Shown: one piece after another, positions 36,838-45,755 of the stretch
Numbering within the stretch: position 1 is the stretch's first letter
Layout: the number at the start of each line of letters is the position of its first letter
Assembly (NCBI GenBank): GCA_019748295.1
Contig: JAIEPT010000073.1
Span: 16,348-80,347, forward strand
DNA: 64,000 bases
Origin: Gemmataceae bacterium
GTDB taxonomy: Bacteria; Planctomycetota; Planctomycetia; Gemmatales; Gemmataceae
Direction: 5' to 3'
Notes under the pieces: model-generated
Told to the model about the DNA's origin: nothing
Databases searched by the model: none
What the model saw: only the letters and a program-made list of their open reading frames with translations
Program-made: the position numbers and the translations under genes

Positions 36838-37067
36838 TTTACGCCAACGGCGTTACAGCGCACAGCCCAGGGTTGGCGACCGCAGGGAGCCTACCCTGGG
36901 TTACGCATGAAAAGAAACCGCCTACCCCAACGGGGTTGAAGCAACGGATACCACCGAGTCGCTCGAACCCCTTTGGGGCACTTCCGGGACGATTGGAACG
37001 ATAGCCCAGGGTAGGCTCCCTGCGGTCGCCAACCCTGGGCTGTGCGCTCTAACGCCGTTGGCGTAAA
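36838..37067. repeat. Dispersed compound palindrome family B, copy 2 (230 bp)
   Basis: Better-preserved copy: ends tttacgccaacggcgtta... and ...taacgccgttggcgtaaa; inner arms cagcccagggttggcgaccg... and its inverted form, with central words accccaacggggttg and aacccctttgggg. Compared with copy 1 at 10697-10923, the order and sequence are the same with scattered substitutions, and the arms here are more symmetric. It fills about half of the 481-nt gap between the TolC and FlgE genes; the remainder has no gene. Confidence 0.9.
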
Positions 37068-37156
37068 GACGAATGCCTCAGATGTGACACAATCGCTTCG
37101 CGTTGAAAGACTCTATCCAATTCTACCAGCCGGCTAATGGCGCCCATCCGCCCTCA

Positions 37157-38824
37157 TTAGCGAAGGATATTCGCGAGTTCCTGCAGCACCTGGTCGCTGG
37201 CGGTGATGATGCGTGCGTTTACCTGGAAGCCGCGCTGGGCGATGATTAGACGCGTGAATTCCAGAGCGACGTCCACATTGGAGGATTCGAGCGCCTTTTG
37301 AGCGACGGCGCCGCGGCCGCCGGAGAGGCCGGAGCCGACGAGTGCCGGGCCCGATTCGCTGCTCAGGCTCAGGTAGTTGTCGCCGACTCGCGTCAAGGCG
37401 GCGGGGTTCGCGAAGTTCGCGATCGCGAGTTGGGCGATCGGCAGCGTGCGGCCGTTCGTGAACACCCCGTTGATCACTCCGTCTTGACCAATCGACAGAC
37501 TTGACAAGAATCCAGCCGCAAAGCCATCCTGCCCGGTGGCAACGGCCGAAGACGCTCCGCCGACTTGCGTGATGCCGTCGAAGCCGTTGGGCGTTCCAAG
37601 GTTGAACTGAAGGATTTGCGGCGTCGAGATGCCGTTGAACTGAACGGACAGAAACCCATCGCCCACGCCGGTGCCGGAAACCTGCCGAAACGAGCCGTCC
37701 TCATTGAAGGTGATGCCTTCCACAAGACCATCGACAACGGTTCCCTCGGTGGGGGATACCGTTCCAAGGACGCGCCAAATGTTGTTGGCCATCTTCTGGA
37801 ACGTGACTTCCATATTGCGCGGTGTGCCTTGCACGTCGTAGATCTGAATGCCCGTCTTCGTCGTGTCGCCGTCTTTGCCGAGCGTCGTCGTGGTCAGCGT
37901 GTAATTGCCCCACGTCGTCGCACCGGTATTTCCCAGCGTTTCGGCGATGAACAGGTTGAGCTTTGTCGGCCCCGTCTGATTGGCGGCGACAAGCAAGTTG
38001 CCCGCGGCGTCGATCGACGCCGTGGATCCGGCGAAGTTCGTATTGATGGCGTTGACCAGGTCGCCAAGAGTCGTCGCCGGGCCAACCGGCACCGTGGCGT
38101 TGACGGCGATGTTGCCGGCATTGACGCCCGTGAGCTTCAGCGAGTCGCCGGCCACGTAGTCGATCGGATTGTCGTCCAGCGCATTGAGCAGCGTTGCCGC
38201 GGTGGCGGGAACTCCGCCGACCCGCAGCGGTTGAGCGGACGTCAGCAACTGTTCTCTGGGACCCACCGCACTGGTGCTGAGATTTCCTTGCAACGTGATC
38301 TTCGTCGTAGTGCGGCCCGGAATGCCCGCGCCGATCGGAATGCGGATATCGCTGAAGCCGGGCGTTTGGAATACGGGGTCCGCCCCGTTTCCTTCGCCGA
38401 CGGTGCCGTAGCGCTGGACGCGAAAGCCGTTGGCGGGATCGACGAGGTAGTTGCCCGAATCGACGCCGAAGGAGCCGGCGCGGGTAAACACGTCTTCGAG
38501 GCCATTGCGAGCGACGAAGTACCCGGCCCCCTGGAGCGCGAGGTCCAAATCGCGACCGGTGGTCTCGATGCTCCCTTGCTGCATGTTCGGATCAATCGCG
38601 GCCACGCGAGCGCCCAGACCGATCTGAATCGGGTTGGTGCCGCCGAGTTGCTGGTTGCTGGTGTCAGCCGCCTGGTTGATCGTCTGATAGACAAGATCGC
38701 TGAAACGCACCCGCTGGGCTTTGAAACCCACCGTGTTCGAGTTGGCGAGATTGTTGCCCACCACGTCGAGCATCGTCTGATTGGCGCGAAGTCCGGTGAC
38801 GCCCGTGAATAGCGAATTGGACAT
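37157..38824 (-). CDS. flgE: Flagellar hook protein FlgE
   Basis: 555 residues. N-terminal rod/hook helix SLFTGVTGLRANQTMLDVVG followed by NNLANSNTVGFKAQRVRFSD, the flagellar basal-body rod signature. The C-terminal helix NVDVALEFTRLIIAQRGFQV and ASDQVLQELANILR complete the hook D0 domain. The middle region is larger than in enterobacterial FlgE (about 400 residues) and forms the variable surface domains. Part of a minus-strand flgE-flgD-fliK group: fliK, then flgD, then flgE in transcription order. The start is 9 bases from the FlgD stop. Confidence 0.95.
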   Translation of the reverse strand: MSNSLFTGVTGLRANQTMLDVVGNNLANSNTVGFKAQRVRFSDLVYQTINQAADTSNQQLGGTNPIQIGLGARVAAIDPNMQQGSIETTGRDLDLALQGAGYFVARNGLEDVFTRAGSFGVDSGNYLVDPANGFRVQRYGTVGEGNGADPVFQTPGFSDIRIPIGAGIPGRTTTKITLQGNLSTSAVGPREQLLTSAQPLRVGGVPATAATLLNALDDNPIDYVAGDSLKLTGVNAGNIAVNATVPVGPATTLGDLVNAINTNFAGSTASIDAAGNLLVAANQTGPTKLNLFIAETLGNTGATTWGNYTLTTTTLGKDGDTTKTGIQIYDVQGTPRNMEVTFQKMANNIWRVLGTVSPTEGTVVDGLVEGITFNEDGSFRQVSGTGVGDGFLSVQFNGISTPQILQFNLGTPNGFDGITQVGGASSAVATGQDGFAAGFLSSLSIGQDGVINGVFTNGRTLPIAQLAIANFANPAALTRVGDNYLSLSSESGPALVGSGLSGGRGAVAQKALESSNVDVALEFTRLIIAQRGFQVNARIITASDQVLQELANILR

Positions 38825-38833
38825 GGGGGCCTC

Positions 38834-39277
38834 TCAAGCCGTGTTCTCGATTCCTTTCACCTGGGAGAGGGACATCCATGACCCTTTGACGCTAAGCTGC
38901 ACCGCTCCGTTGTCGAAACGGATCGCATTCACGACGCCTCGTCCGGCCGTCGTCGAATTGGGTTGATCGTAAGTCACCGTCTTGCCCAGGAGCGACGCAG
39001 CCTGCGTCAGCCCCTGCAACCCTTGCAAAGACGACATTTGAGCCATCGACTGATTGAGCTGCTGAATGCCCTCGACCGTCGAAAACTGAGCCATCTGCCC
39101 GACGAACTGCGCATCGTTCATCGGTTCCATCGGATTTTGGTACTTGAGCTGGGCCGAAAGCAGTTTGAGAAATTGGTTCTTGTCGATCGGCTTCCCGCCC
39201 GGCCCAGGACTCGCCGAATTGAGCGAGTCGAGCAACGCGGCAGCGTTGGGATTGGTGGTGGTCGCCGAGACTGCCAT
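38834..39277 (-). CDS. flgD: Flagellar hook assembly scaffold FlgD
   Basis: 147 residues. The conserved FlgD N-terminal domain is seen as DKNQFLKLLSAQLKYQNPME and DAQFVGQMAQFSTVEGIQQL. The C-terminal Tudor/FnIII part is shortened to about 60 residues (LLGKTVTYDQPN and AIRFDNGAVQLSV), shorter than in enterobacteria but common outside them. FlgD caps the growing hook; the genes before and after it are its natural partners (FliK and FlgE). Confidence 0.93.
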   Translation of the reverse strand: MAVSATTTNPNAAALLDSLNSASPGPGGKPIDKNQFLKLLSAQLKYQNPMEPMNDAQFVGQMAQFSTVEGIQQLNQSMAQMSSLQGLQGLTQAASLLGKTVTYDQPNSTTAGRGVVNAIRFDNGAVQLSVKGSWMSLSQVKGIENTA

Positions 39278-39297
39278 GGCTCACGCTCCTTGAGGGC

Positions 39298-40608
39298 TCA
39301 TGCCATCACATCGACCACGCCGGCTCCAGCCGCCCAGCGAAACCGCGTGATCAAGCGTGATGCGTCGTCCGCGGGCGCGGAGGTTAGAGATTGGACGAAA
39401 GATTCCGGCGGTTTGTAGGGGAGACGCGCTCCGCCGCTGTCGCGACCGACATTGAAGCTGCCCAGCGAGATGCCCCCCTCCGCGAGCCGTTGCCTAAGGG
39501 CATCCATTTGGCTTTCGAGCATCTGCCGCGCCTGGTCGCTCTCGGCCCAGACACGGACGCTAAGCGAATGATCCTGAGAGGTGAGGTTGAGCCTCATTCG
39601 GCCCAGTTCAGGCGGATGCAGGTCGAAACGAAGCTCGACTCGCCCATGTTCGCGAGCCGTCTCGATTTGATCGACAATCCGATTCCTCACTTGCTCGGAG
39701 ACCGAATCGGCGGCTTCGCGCGGCTTCGCTTCCGCACTCAACGGTCGGGCGCCTTCGGCATGCGGCGCCGGTTGCACCGCTTCGGCGTCGCCTTGAGCAT
39801 TGACGAGGGCTTCCGTGTCGTCCGAATTCCTTCTCTTGTTCGCCGTCGTTTGCAGTTCGCTCCCCTTCGTCGGTTGCAGCGAGTCGAAGTTCAGGTTCTC
39901 GGCGTCCTGAATTGCAACCGTAGCTTCGAGCGACTCCGTCTGGCGTAGGTCGTCATCGCGCAGCGGCGGTTCGACCGGCGAGGGAGCCTCGGTGCGAAGC
40001 GACACGCCAGTCGTAGCGTCCGCGACTGCCAACTGGGCATTGTCGCTCTGCGCAACGGCGTCAGGCAAAGATGCCTTTTCAAGGAGGGGTATTGCCGGGG
40101 CTAAATCCTGAGGACTGCCCTGCTCTTGCACCGCGGCCAATTCCGGTGCGCCCGGTTGGACAAGCTGAACAGGCTGGGGTGCGAGGTTGGCCCCCGTCAA
40201 GACCGGCGGCTGCACCAGTTGGTTTGCAACCAGCGACGCCTCGCTCATTGCGCCGGTTGCCTTACTCGCCAATCCCGCCAACTCCAGCTTGCCGGCTAAG
40301 CCGCAACCACCAGCTTTCACCAGATCGGTATTGGCTCCCTCGGGCGAGAGGCCCGTGACCTGGACCGAAGGCGATTGCGGAGTTGCTTGCAGCAGTCCTA
40401 CTCCAATCAACATGGCTTGAAGCATCTGCGAAAAGTTCGCGGCTTCGTCCGTGGTTCCGTCGCTCGTGCCAGGAACCGCAGTGCTGCCTGCAGCGGTCCC
40501 GGATGTTCCGTTGGCAGCAGTCGGAAGCAGCAGGGCGGCAATGGAGGCCATCACGAAATTACTCAAGGCGGCTGAAACTTGGTGTGCGTCTCCCTTGGCA
40601 GCTGCCAT
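39298..40608 (-). CDS. fliK: Flagellar hook-length control protein FliK
   Basis: About 436 residues if started at the ATG at 40608; the ATG at 40551 and the upstream start at 40740 are alternatives, and none has a strong ribosome binding site. Most of the protein is a variable Ala/Pro/Gln-rich ruler region. The C-terminal FliK domain is clear near 345-420: RVELRFDLHPPELGRMRLNL, HSLSVRVWAESDQARQML, LRQRLAEGGISLGSFNV. It sets the hook length and switches export specificity. It precedes flgD by 20 bases. Confidence 0.88.
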   Translation of the reverse strand: MAAAKGDAHQVSAALSNFVMASIAALLLPTAANGTSGTAAGSTAVPGTSDGTTDEAANFSQMLQAMLIGVGLLQATPQSPSVQVTGLSPEGANTDLVKAGGCGLAGKLELAGLASKATGAMSEASLVANQLVQPPVLTGANLAPQPVQLVQPGAPELAAVQEQGSPQDLAPAIPLLEKASLPDAVAQSDNAQLAVADATTGVSLRTEAPSPVEPPLRDDDLRQTESLEATVAIQDAENLNFDSLQPTKGSELQTTANKRRNSDDTEALVNAQGDAEAVQPAPHAEGARPLSAEAKPREAADSVSEQVRNRIVDQIETAREHGRVELRFDLHPPELGRMRLNLTSQDHSLSVRVWAESDQARQMLESQMDALRQRLAEGGISLGSFNVGRDSGGARLPYKPPESFVQSLTSAPADDASRLITRFRWAAGAGVVDVMA

Positions 40609-40741
40609 GCCGCTCGTTCCAACATGGGAAGACGCTTTCCTAAGTCTCGGAAGAAACCGTCCTTTCGCCGACGGAGGCGTTCCGAGCAATGGGAGCGTAG
40701 CTGGAAAGTGTTTCTTCCTGGCAGAAAAGGGTGCGCGCATG

Positions 40742-40768
40742 AAAAGAGCCGACGCACTGCGTCGGCTC
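40742..40768 (-). terminator. Rho-independent terminator of the YgaP-like gene
   Basis: Read on the minus strand: stem gagccgacg / cgtcggctc (9 bp, perfect), 5-base loop, then four Ts. It begins 22 bases after the stop of the gene at 40791-41327 and separates it from fliK, which is transcribed in the same direction. Confidence 0.85.
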
Positions 40769-40790
40769 CTCGTTTTGACTTGTGCGTCAG

Positions 40791-41327
40791 TTACTGATGT
40801 ACGGCTTGCGCCAATTCGCGGGCCGCTTGGTGGGCATCGACCTTATGCGATTGCGGCTCGACGGCGGGACCGCCTTCATCTTCCATCCGCGAAAGCGCAT
40901 CCCGATCTTCCACATGCACGATCGTCGGCAGTCCCTGGAAGTCCCCTCGCAGCGCTCGCAGCGCTACCCTTTCCGCATCGATCTCCGCACCGGACCGCAT
41001 GCCCATGCCATGCAGCATATCGCCGAGGATCGATCGGCGGGTGAACATGTATTGCGCCAGGAACAGTCCCGGGATCGCGGCCAAGGCGAACCAACTGGGA
41101 TGCACCAAGATGCCGAGTGCGATGCCTGACAATACGCTCACGCCGACGCCTGCTTTCACCACGCGTCCAACAGACCACTCGCTGTCGAGTTGATCGAGTC
41201 GCTTGGAAATGGCTTCGGGGCCAGCATCAATGACGCATTTAAGGCGGCAAGCCAACGCGTCCTTTTCGCACTGGGTAGCCGGACTTGCGACTGCGGAAAC
41301 GCCGAGCATCGTGTTCGTGGTCACCAT
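40791..41327 (-). CDS. Small membrane protein with YgaP/DUF2892-like helices
   Basis: 178 residues from the ATG at 41327, which is preceded by AAAGGAG. After a cysteine-containing N-terminus there is a hydrophobic pair at about 60-105 (VVKAGVGVSVLSGIALGILV and HPSWFALAAIPGLFLAQYMF) followed by TRRSILG. The LALG-x-L-x-P-x-W...PG-x-x-x-x-Q-x-x-FT layout is that of the DUF2892/YgaP transmembrane domain. The C-terminal 75 residues are hydrophilic and unassigned. A sigma-54-like promoter lies 76 bases upstream, at 41403-41418. It probably belongs to a stress-related group with BrkB and GlsB. Confidence 0.75.
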   Translation of the reverse strand: MVTTNTMLGVSAVASPATQCEKDALACRLKCVIDAGPEAISKRLDQLDSEWSVGRVVKAGVGVSVLSGIALGILVHPSWFALAAIPGLFLAQYMFTRRSILGDMLHGMGMRSGAEIDAERVALRALRGDFQGLPTIVHVEDRDALSRMEDEGGPAVEPQSHKVDAHQAARELAQAVHQ

Positions 41328-41402
41328 TAGAATCTCCTTTCGGAGTCGAGGGCAAGCATGCCCCATGGCACGCGTCAGAACAGCGAACGTTGACCGTTTT
41401 AT

Positions 41403-41418
41403 GCAAGCGGCATGCCAA
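41403..41418 (-). promoter_or_regulatory. Predicted sigma-54 promoter for the YgaP-like gene
   Basis: On the minus strand, TTGGCATG-CCGC-TTGC: GG and GC are separated by exactly 10 bases, as in the -24/-12 class (consensus TTGGCACG-N4-TTGC). The only departure is CAT for CAC. Transcription would start near 41391, 64 bases before the ATG at 41327. It lies directly behind the BrkB stop, so the downstream gene can be expressed independently of BrkB. Confidence 0.6.
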
Positions 41419-41420
41419 CC

Positions 41421-42362
41421 TCATGCCGTCGAAGCGCCGCGTAGCTGCGCCGACGGAGCGTTGCGCTGCGCATCCTTTTCCTTCCGCCCATCCGTCGGTT
41501 TGGCTCCCTTTACCGGCTTGAATCCCGAGCCATATCGGGTTGCGTAAACTTGCGTCAACTCCGCGCCGAAGAACAGGATTTGCGTGGAGTAGTAGATCCA
41601 GACGAGCAGGACGATGAAACTTCCCGCAGCGCCGTAGGCGGAGCCCACCGCGCTGTTGCCAAGGTAAAGCCCAATGAGGATCTTGCCGACCGTGAACAGT
41701 CCTGCCGTCATCAGTGCACCCATCCACACATCGCGCCAGGCAAGACGGACCGCCGGGAGAAGTTTGTAGACGCAGGCAAAGAGGATGGTAACCACGCCGA
41801 ACGTCACGATTTGATTCAGCACCCCTAAAATCACCGACCATTCGGGCATCCAGTCCGAGACCATGCCGTTGACCACGCCAAGAAACGAGTCCATCAGCAG
41901 CGAAACGAGCAACAGAAACGCCAGGCCGCACACCATCGCGAAGCTCAGCAATCGGTCCCAGATGAAGCCGAAGAATCCGCTTGTCGAACCCGCTTGCACG
42001 TCCCATACGGTATTCAACGAATCTTGCAGCTCGATGAAGACGCTGGTGGCGCCGAAAAAAAGCGTCACAAGTCCGATGATGGTGGCAAGGATCCCCGCCC
42101 TAGGGGAGGAAGCGCTGGCGAGAACTTCTTGGATGGCCTTCGCCCCTTCTTCGCCGACCATGCCGCGTATCTGGGTCACGAGTTGTCCCTGCACCGCTTC
42201 CGGCCCGAAGACCAGTCCGCAGATCCCCAAAACCACGATCACGAGCGGCGAAAGCGACAGCACGGTGTAGAACGCGAGCGATGCGCCCAGGCGCGGAGCC
42301 TTGTCGTTCCACCAATTCATCGCCGCGTCGCGGACGAGTTCGTATGCAGCGCGCCAGTTCAT
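41421..42362 (-). CDS. YihY/BrkB-family inner-membrane protein
   Basis: 313 residues from the ATG at 42362, which follows GGGGGAAG. Five to six transmembrane helices. Family signatures: AMNWWNDKAPRLGASLAFYT near residue 15, LSLSPLVIVVLGICGLVFG, and the last helices with GSAYGAAGSFIVLLVWIYYS followed by QILFFGAELTQVYA. The C-terminal 40 residues are hydrophilic. Formerly called ribonuclease BN in error, the family has unknown function. It lies 50 bases behind the GlsB/YeaQ-type gene and is likely co-transcribed with it from the sigma-54-like promoter at 42772-42787. Confidence 0.92.
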   Translation of the reverse strand: MNWRAAYELVRDAAMNWWNDKAPRLGASLAFYTVLSLSPLVIVVLGICGLVFGPEAVQGQLVTQIRGMVGEEGAKAIQEVLASASSPRAGILATIIGLVTLFFGATSVFIELQDSLNTVWDVQAGSTSGFFGFIWDRLLSFAMVCGLAFLLLVSLLMDSFLGVVNGMVSDWMPEWSVILGVLNQIVTFGVVTILFACVYKLLPAVRLAWRDVWMGALMTAGLFTVGKILIGLYLGNSAVGSAYGAAGSFIVLLVWIYYSTQILFFGAELTQVYATRYGSGFKPVKGAKPTDGRKEKDAQRNAPSAQLRGASTA

Positions 42363-42412
42363 CGCTTCCCCCGGTGTTGCGTCCGTGTTCCAAGTGCTGA
42401 TCGTCCGCCGAT

Positions 42413-42685
42413 TCACGTGTATTCGCGATAACTGTTGGCCCCCGCGATCGCGAGGATGAAGATCGAACCAAGAACGGCGAACACATAGCCCGGCCAGGCA
42501 ACCATCGACATGGGTTCCGCATCCATCCCCCAAACGAAATAGGAGATGGCCCCGCCCACGAGCGCGCCGGCAATGCCGAGTCCCATGGTTGCCAGGATGC
42601 CCATGCCTTGCTTGCCAGGCATCATCAGGCGAGCGATGGCTCCGATGACGAGCCCTGCAACCAGCCAACCAATGATGTCGAACAT
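42413..42685 (-). CDS. GlsB/YeaQ/YmgE family stress-response membrane protein
   Basis: 90 residues from the ATG at 42685, preceded by a GAGG. Three helices: IIGWLVAGLVIGAIARLMMP, then GMGILATMGLGIAGALVGGA, and VAWPGYVFAVLGSIFILAIA. The G-x-I-A-R-x-x-x-P-G pattern and the glycine-rich second helix are the family hallmark (transglycosylase-associated protein domain). Members are induced by stress in many bacteria. The last helix differs from the short E. coli form in having a longer SYFVWGMDAEP loop. A textbook sigma-54-like promoter lies 87 bases upstream. Confidence 0.93.
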   Translation of the reverse strand: MFDIIGWLVAGLVIGAIARLMMPGKQGMGILATMGLGIAGALVGGAISYFVWGMDAEPMSMVAWPGYVFAVLGSIFILAIAGANSYREYT

Positions 42686-42771
42686 GATTCGTCCTCTTTC
42701 CTTTCGCAGCGCCTCGCACACGCAACAACCACGCGGCGAAGGTCGCAATCGAACCTCACCGCAGACCTTTG

Positions 42772-42787
42772 GCAAGGAACGTGCCAA
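42772..42787 (-). promoter_or_regulatory. Predicted sigma-54 promoter for the glsB-brkB unit
   Basis: On the minus strand TTGGCACG-TTCC-TTGC, an exact match to the -24/-12 consensus with 10 bases between GG and GC. Transcription would begin near 42760 and run into the GlsB/YeaQ-type gene at 42685 and then brkB. Confidence 0.75.
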
Positions 42788-42960
42788 GATTTCTGCCACT
42801 TGAGAAGTAGCTGAAACTCGCAGTGGCTTCAGACAGCCGATCACAAAAAATGGATTGTCGCGACGTGTACGACCGGATAGGAAAGGGGCTTGCGTCGTAG
42901 AATAGGCGAATGTCACGGCGGAACGATTATCGCCGAGAGCACGCCGAAGGAATGAACCGG

Positions 42961-42990
42961 CTTCCTCGTAACGCTTCCTCGTAACGCTTC
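42961..42990. repeat. Short tandem repeat, 13 bp x2
   Basis: cttcctcgtaacg occurs twice in a row (42961-42973 and 42974-42986), followed by a further cttc. It lies in the non-coding region upstream of the kinase. Probably a replication slippage product. Confidence 0.6.
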
Positions 42991-43132
42991 ACTCAACTCC
43001 CGCCCAGGAGTCGCCCCTTGAGTAGGCAACGCAATTCCGTCGCCATTCCAACGGCTGACGACAATCCCACTACATCGCGGCGGCCTAACATCATTCACCC
43101 GGGCCACGCCGACGGCTCGTGCGGAGGCTGAC

Positions 43133-45559
43133 GTGGAACCAAAACTCCGCATCTTGCTCATCGACGACGACCCAAACGATCGCGCGGTTCTGCGCGACCT
43201 ATTGGCCGAAGCCGCTCCGGGACTTTACCTTCTTGACGAGGCGCTCGACTACGAAGAGGGAAGGCGCCGCCTTGCTCTTTGCGAGCACGATGTCGTGCTC
43301 CTCGACGATCGCCTGGGAGCGGGCAGCGGTTTGGATCTGCTGAGCTACGCCGTCGAAAACCGATGCCGAATGCCGATTCTCTTTTTGACCGATCAGCGCG
43401 ACGGGGCCTTGGACGAGGAAGCCATCCGCGCGGGAGCGGCCGATTTCATCCCCAAGGATTCGCTTTCCGCGGACGGGCTGCACCGCGCCATCCGCCATGC
43501 CCTCGATCGGCAAAAGAATCAGGACGAACTTCGCGACCTGAACGTACGGCTCGAGCAGCGCGTGCAGGATCGCATGCGCGAGTTGCAGTTCATCAACGAA
43601 CGGCTCCTCCGCGAAATCGCCACACGCGAAAAGGTGGAAGCGGACCTGCGTGCGAACGAGGAACATCAGCGGGTTCTCGTCGAACAGGTCAAGGATTTCG
43701 CGATCTTCCGCCTGGATATCGAGGGAAAACCGACGACCTGGAACGAGGGTGTTTGCCGAGTGTTGGGCTTCGAGGAAGACGAGTTCGTCGGCCGGCACGT
43801 CACCCCCGACATGTTCCTTCCGGAAGACGTGCGTGCGGGCATCCCTGAGCGTGAGTTGGAATACGCCGCTCAGCATGGGGCCGCGTCGAACGATCGCTGG
43901 ATGCGACGCAAGGACGGCGCGGCTTTTTGGGCGAGCGGGATGACGACGCGCCTGCTCGATCATGCGGGCAAGCTGATTGGCTACACCAAGGTGCTTCGCG
44001 ATCTCACCGAGAAGAAGCTTGCGGAAGACGCCGCGATGGAAGCGAGCGCTCGCCTGAAGGCGATCGTGGACACCGCCGTCGACGGCATCATCACCATCGA
44101 TGGCCACGGCATGATCGAGTCCATGAATCCCGCGGCCTTGAAGCTGTTCGGCTACCCGTCGAACGAAGTCGTCGGAAAGAATGTCGCCGTCCTCATGCCC
44201 AAGCCGGATTCCGGAGAGCCTGACGCATTCTTGGCAGAATATTACCGCACTGGCGAACCCAAAACTATCGGCCCCAATCGCGAGGTGGCGGCTCGGCGAA
44301 GCGATGGTTCCACCTTCCTGGCCGAACTGGCCGTCAGCGAAACGCGGCTCGACGGGCGACGTGTTTTCACCGGCATCGTTCGCGACGTCACGGAACGAAA
44401 GCTTGTCGAAGCGGAGATGCACGATGCGGATCGCCGGAAGAACGAGTTTCTTGCCACCCTCGCCCATGAACTGCGAAATCCGCTGGCGCCGATCCGCAAT
44501 GGAATCTATATGCTGCGCGTGTCGCAGGAGCAGCAGAACACGGAGATGTTCGATTCGACGCTGAACATGATGGACGGGCAAATCCGCCACATGGTCCGCC
44601 TCATCGACGACCTGATGGATCTTTCCCGGATCAGCCGCGGCAAGGTGCAGCTTCGCAAGGACCGCATCGAATTGGCGTGGGCGATCAATGACGCGGTGGA
44701 AACGAGCAGACCCGCGATCGAGGAACGACAGCACAACCTTGTCGTGGAGTTGCCCGACCAGCCGATTTACCTGGACGCCGACACCGTCCGCGTTTCGCAG
44801 GTGCTCGCCAACCTTCTCAACAATGCCGCGAAGTACACCGAGCCGGGCGGGACCATCCGCCTCTCCGCTCGCTGCGAGCCGGAAGCCAAAGGCATGTGCG
44901 ATTACGCGGTGCTTCGAGTCGCTGACAACGGCATCGGCATTCCGCCGGAGCAACTGCCCAACATCTTCGAACTGTTCGTGCAGGTGGATCGAGCTTCGAA
45001 ATACGCTCCGGGCGGACTTGGCATCGGCTTGTCGCTGGTGCGCGGTTTGGTCGAATTGCACGGCGGCACGGTCGAAGCGCACAGCGAGGGCTCAGGCAAA
45101 GGGAGCGAGTTCACGGTTCGGCTCCCTGCCCTGCCCCTCAAGCCGCGAACGATGGCGTCGCACACCGACGAGATGCCGATCCTCCAATCCATCCCCTGCC
45201 GCATTCTTGTGGTGGACGACAATCGCGATTCCGCGGACAGTCTCGCCGCGGTGTTGAATGCCGCGGGGCATCTGACCGCAGTCGCCTACGACGGACTGAA
45301 AGCAGCGGCCTTATCGGAAGAGTTTCAGCCGGAAATCGCGTTGCTCGACATCGGTCTGCCTGGATTGACGGGACATGAACTGGCGAGCGAGATTCGCCGT
45401 CAGGCCGCCGGGCGCGATTGCTTGTTGGTGGCGATGACGGGATGGGGGCAAGACGAGGATCGGAAGAAATCAATGGAGGCGGGCTTTGATGCCCACCTCG
45501 TCAAGCCTGTCGACCTTGCTGATGTTCACGCACTTGTCCACGCATGGTCCGCTCGTTGA
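43133..45559 (+). CDS. Hybrid sensor histidine kinase (REC-PAS-PAS-HisKA-HATPase-REC)
   Basis: 808 residues from a GTG preceded by GCGGAGG. Domains: receiver at about 5-120 with acidic pocket DDD at 11-13 and phospho-acceptor Asp58; a coiled coil at 125-175; PAS at about 185-300; PAS at about 305-430 (IVDTAVDGIITIDGHGMIES); HisKA with His445 in LAHELRNPLAP; HATPase with NLLNNAAKYT, VADNGIGIP and GGLGIGLSLVRG; C-terminal receiver at about 685-805 (DDNRDS, ALLDIGLPG). No transmembrane helix, so it senses cytoplasmic signals. It lacks a DNA-binding domain and must act through a partner. Divergent from glsB-brkB and upstream of the YqjD/YqjE group. Confidence 0.95.
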   Translation: MEPKLRILLIDDDPNDRAVLRDLLAEAAPGLYLLDEALDYEEGRRRLALCEHDVVLLDDRLGAGSGLDLLSYAVENRCRMPILFLTDQRDGALDEEAIRAGAADFIPKDSLSADGLHRAIRHALDRQKNQDELRDLNVRLEQRVQDRMRELQFINERLLREIATREKVEADLRANEEHQRVLVEQVKDFAIFRLDIEGKPTTWNEGVCRVLGFEEDEFVGRHVTPDMFLPEDVRAGIPERELEYAAQHGAASNDRWMRRKDGAAFWASGMTTRLLDHAGKLIGYTKVLRDLTEKKLAEDAAMEASARLKAIVDTAVDGIITIDGHGMIESMNPAALKLFGYPSNEVVGKNVAVLMPKPDSGEPDAFLAEYYRTGEPKTIGPNREVAARRSDGSTFLAELAVSETRLDGRRVFTGIVRDVTERKLVEAEMHDADRRKNEFLATLAHELRNPLAPIRNGIYMLRVSQEQQNTEMFDSTLNMMDGQIRHMVRLIDDLMDLSRISRGKVQLRKDRIELAWAINDAVETSRPAIEERQHNLVVELPDQPIYLDADTVRVSQVLANLLNNAAKYTEPGGTIRLSARCEPEAKGMCDYAVLRVADNGIGIPPEQLPNIFELFVQVDRASKYAPGGLGIGLSLVRGLVELHGGTVEAHSEGSGKGSEFTVRLPALPLKPRTMASHTDEMPILQSIPCRILVVDDNRDSADSLAAVLNAAGHLTAVAYDGLKAAALSEEFQPEIALLDIGLPGLTGHELASEIRRQAAGRDCLLVAMTGWGQDEDRKKSMEAGFDAHLVKPVDLADVHALVHAWSAR

Positions 45560-45755
45560 TCGGTTCCTTTGCCGGCCGCGTCCTGACGGCGTTTGCGCAA
45601 TTCCCGTCGCACATACAGGCGGGCGAGCAGAACGAGCCGCCGCATCGCCTGCAAAAAAACGCACTGAGCAGTCGCTTGCCGCAGCGATTGCAATTGCTGA
45701 ATGAAGTTCCCACGGGGGCTGAACTTCCTCGAGTTTCGGGTTGAACCGCAGTCAT
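45501..45755 (-). CDS. Small protein with a CxxC...CxxC zinc-ribbon
   Basis: 84 residues from the ATG at 45755. CNRCGKRLL and CRRCGGSFCSPAC form a treble-clef-like zinc site resembling planctomycete proteins in which such ribbons occur alone. The rest is polar. Its 3' end overlaps the end of the hybrid kinase by 59 bases on the opposite strand. The start site is uncertain since the ribosome binding site is weak. It may be an accessory regulator; no function can be assigned. Confidence 0.6.
   Translation of the reverse strand: MTAVQPETRGSSAPVGTSFSNCNRCGKRLLSAFFCRRCGGSFCSPACMCDGNCANAVRTRPAKEPINERTMRGQVREHQQGRQA

Larger units (their letters stand above)
42686..43132. other. Divergent intergenic region without genes (447 bp)
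   Basis: Lies between the glsB-like gene (minus) and the hybrid kinase (plus). It contains the sigma-54-like promoter at 42772-42787 and a short tandem repeat at 42961-42990. A minus-strand open frame at 42913-43161 lacks any recognisable feature and overlaps the kinase start, so it is not called. Confidence 0.7.

Noticed and set aside
41358..41376. Minus-strand ATGGGGCATGCTTGCC as a second sigma-54 site
   Set aside because: Spacing between GG and GC is one base too short; the site at 41403-41418 fits much better.
42913..43161. 82-codon minus-strand open frame
   Set aside because: Overlaps the kinase start and has no family features.
43199..45082. 627-codon minus-strand open frame
   Set aside because: Antisense to the hybrid kinase with its many intact domains.
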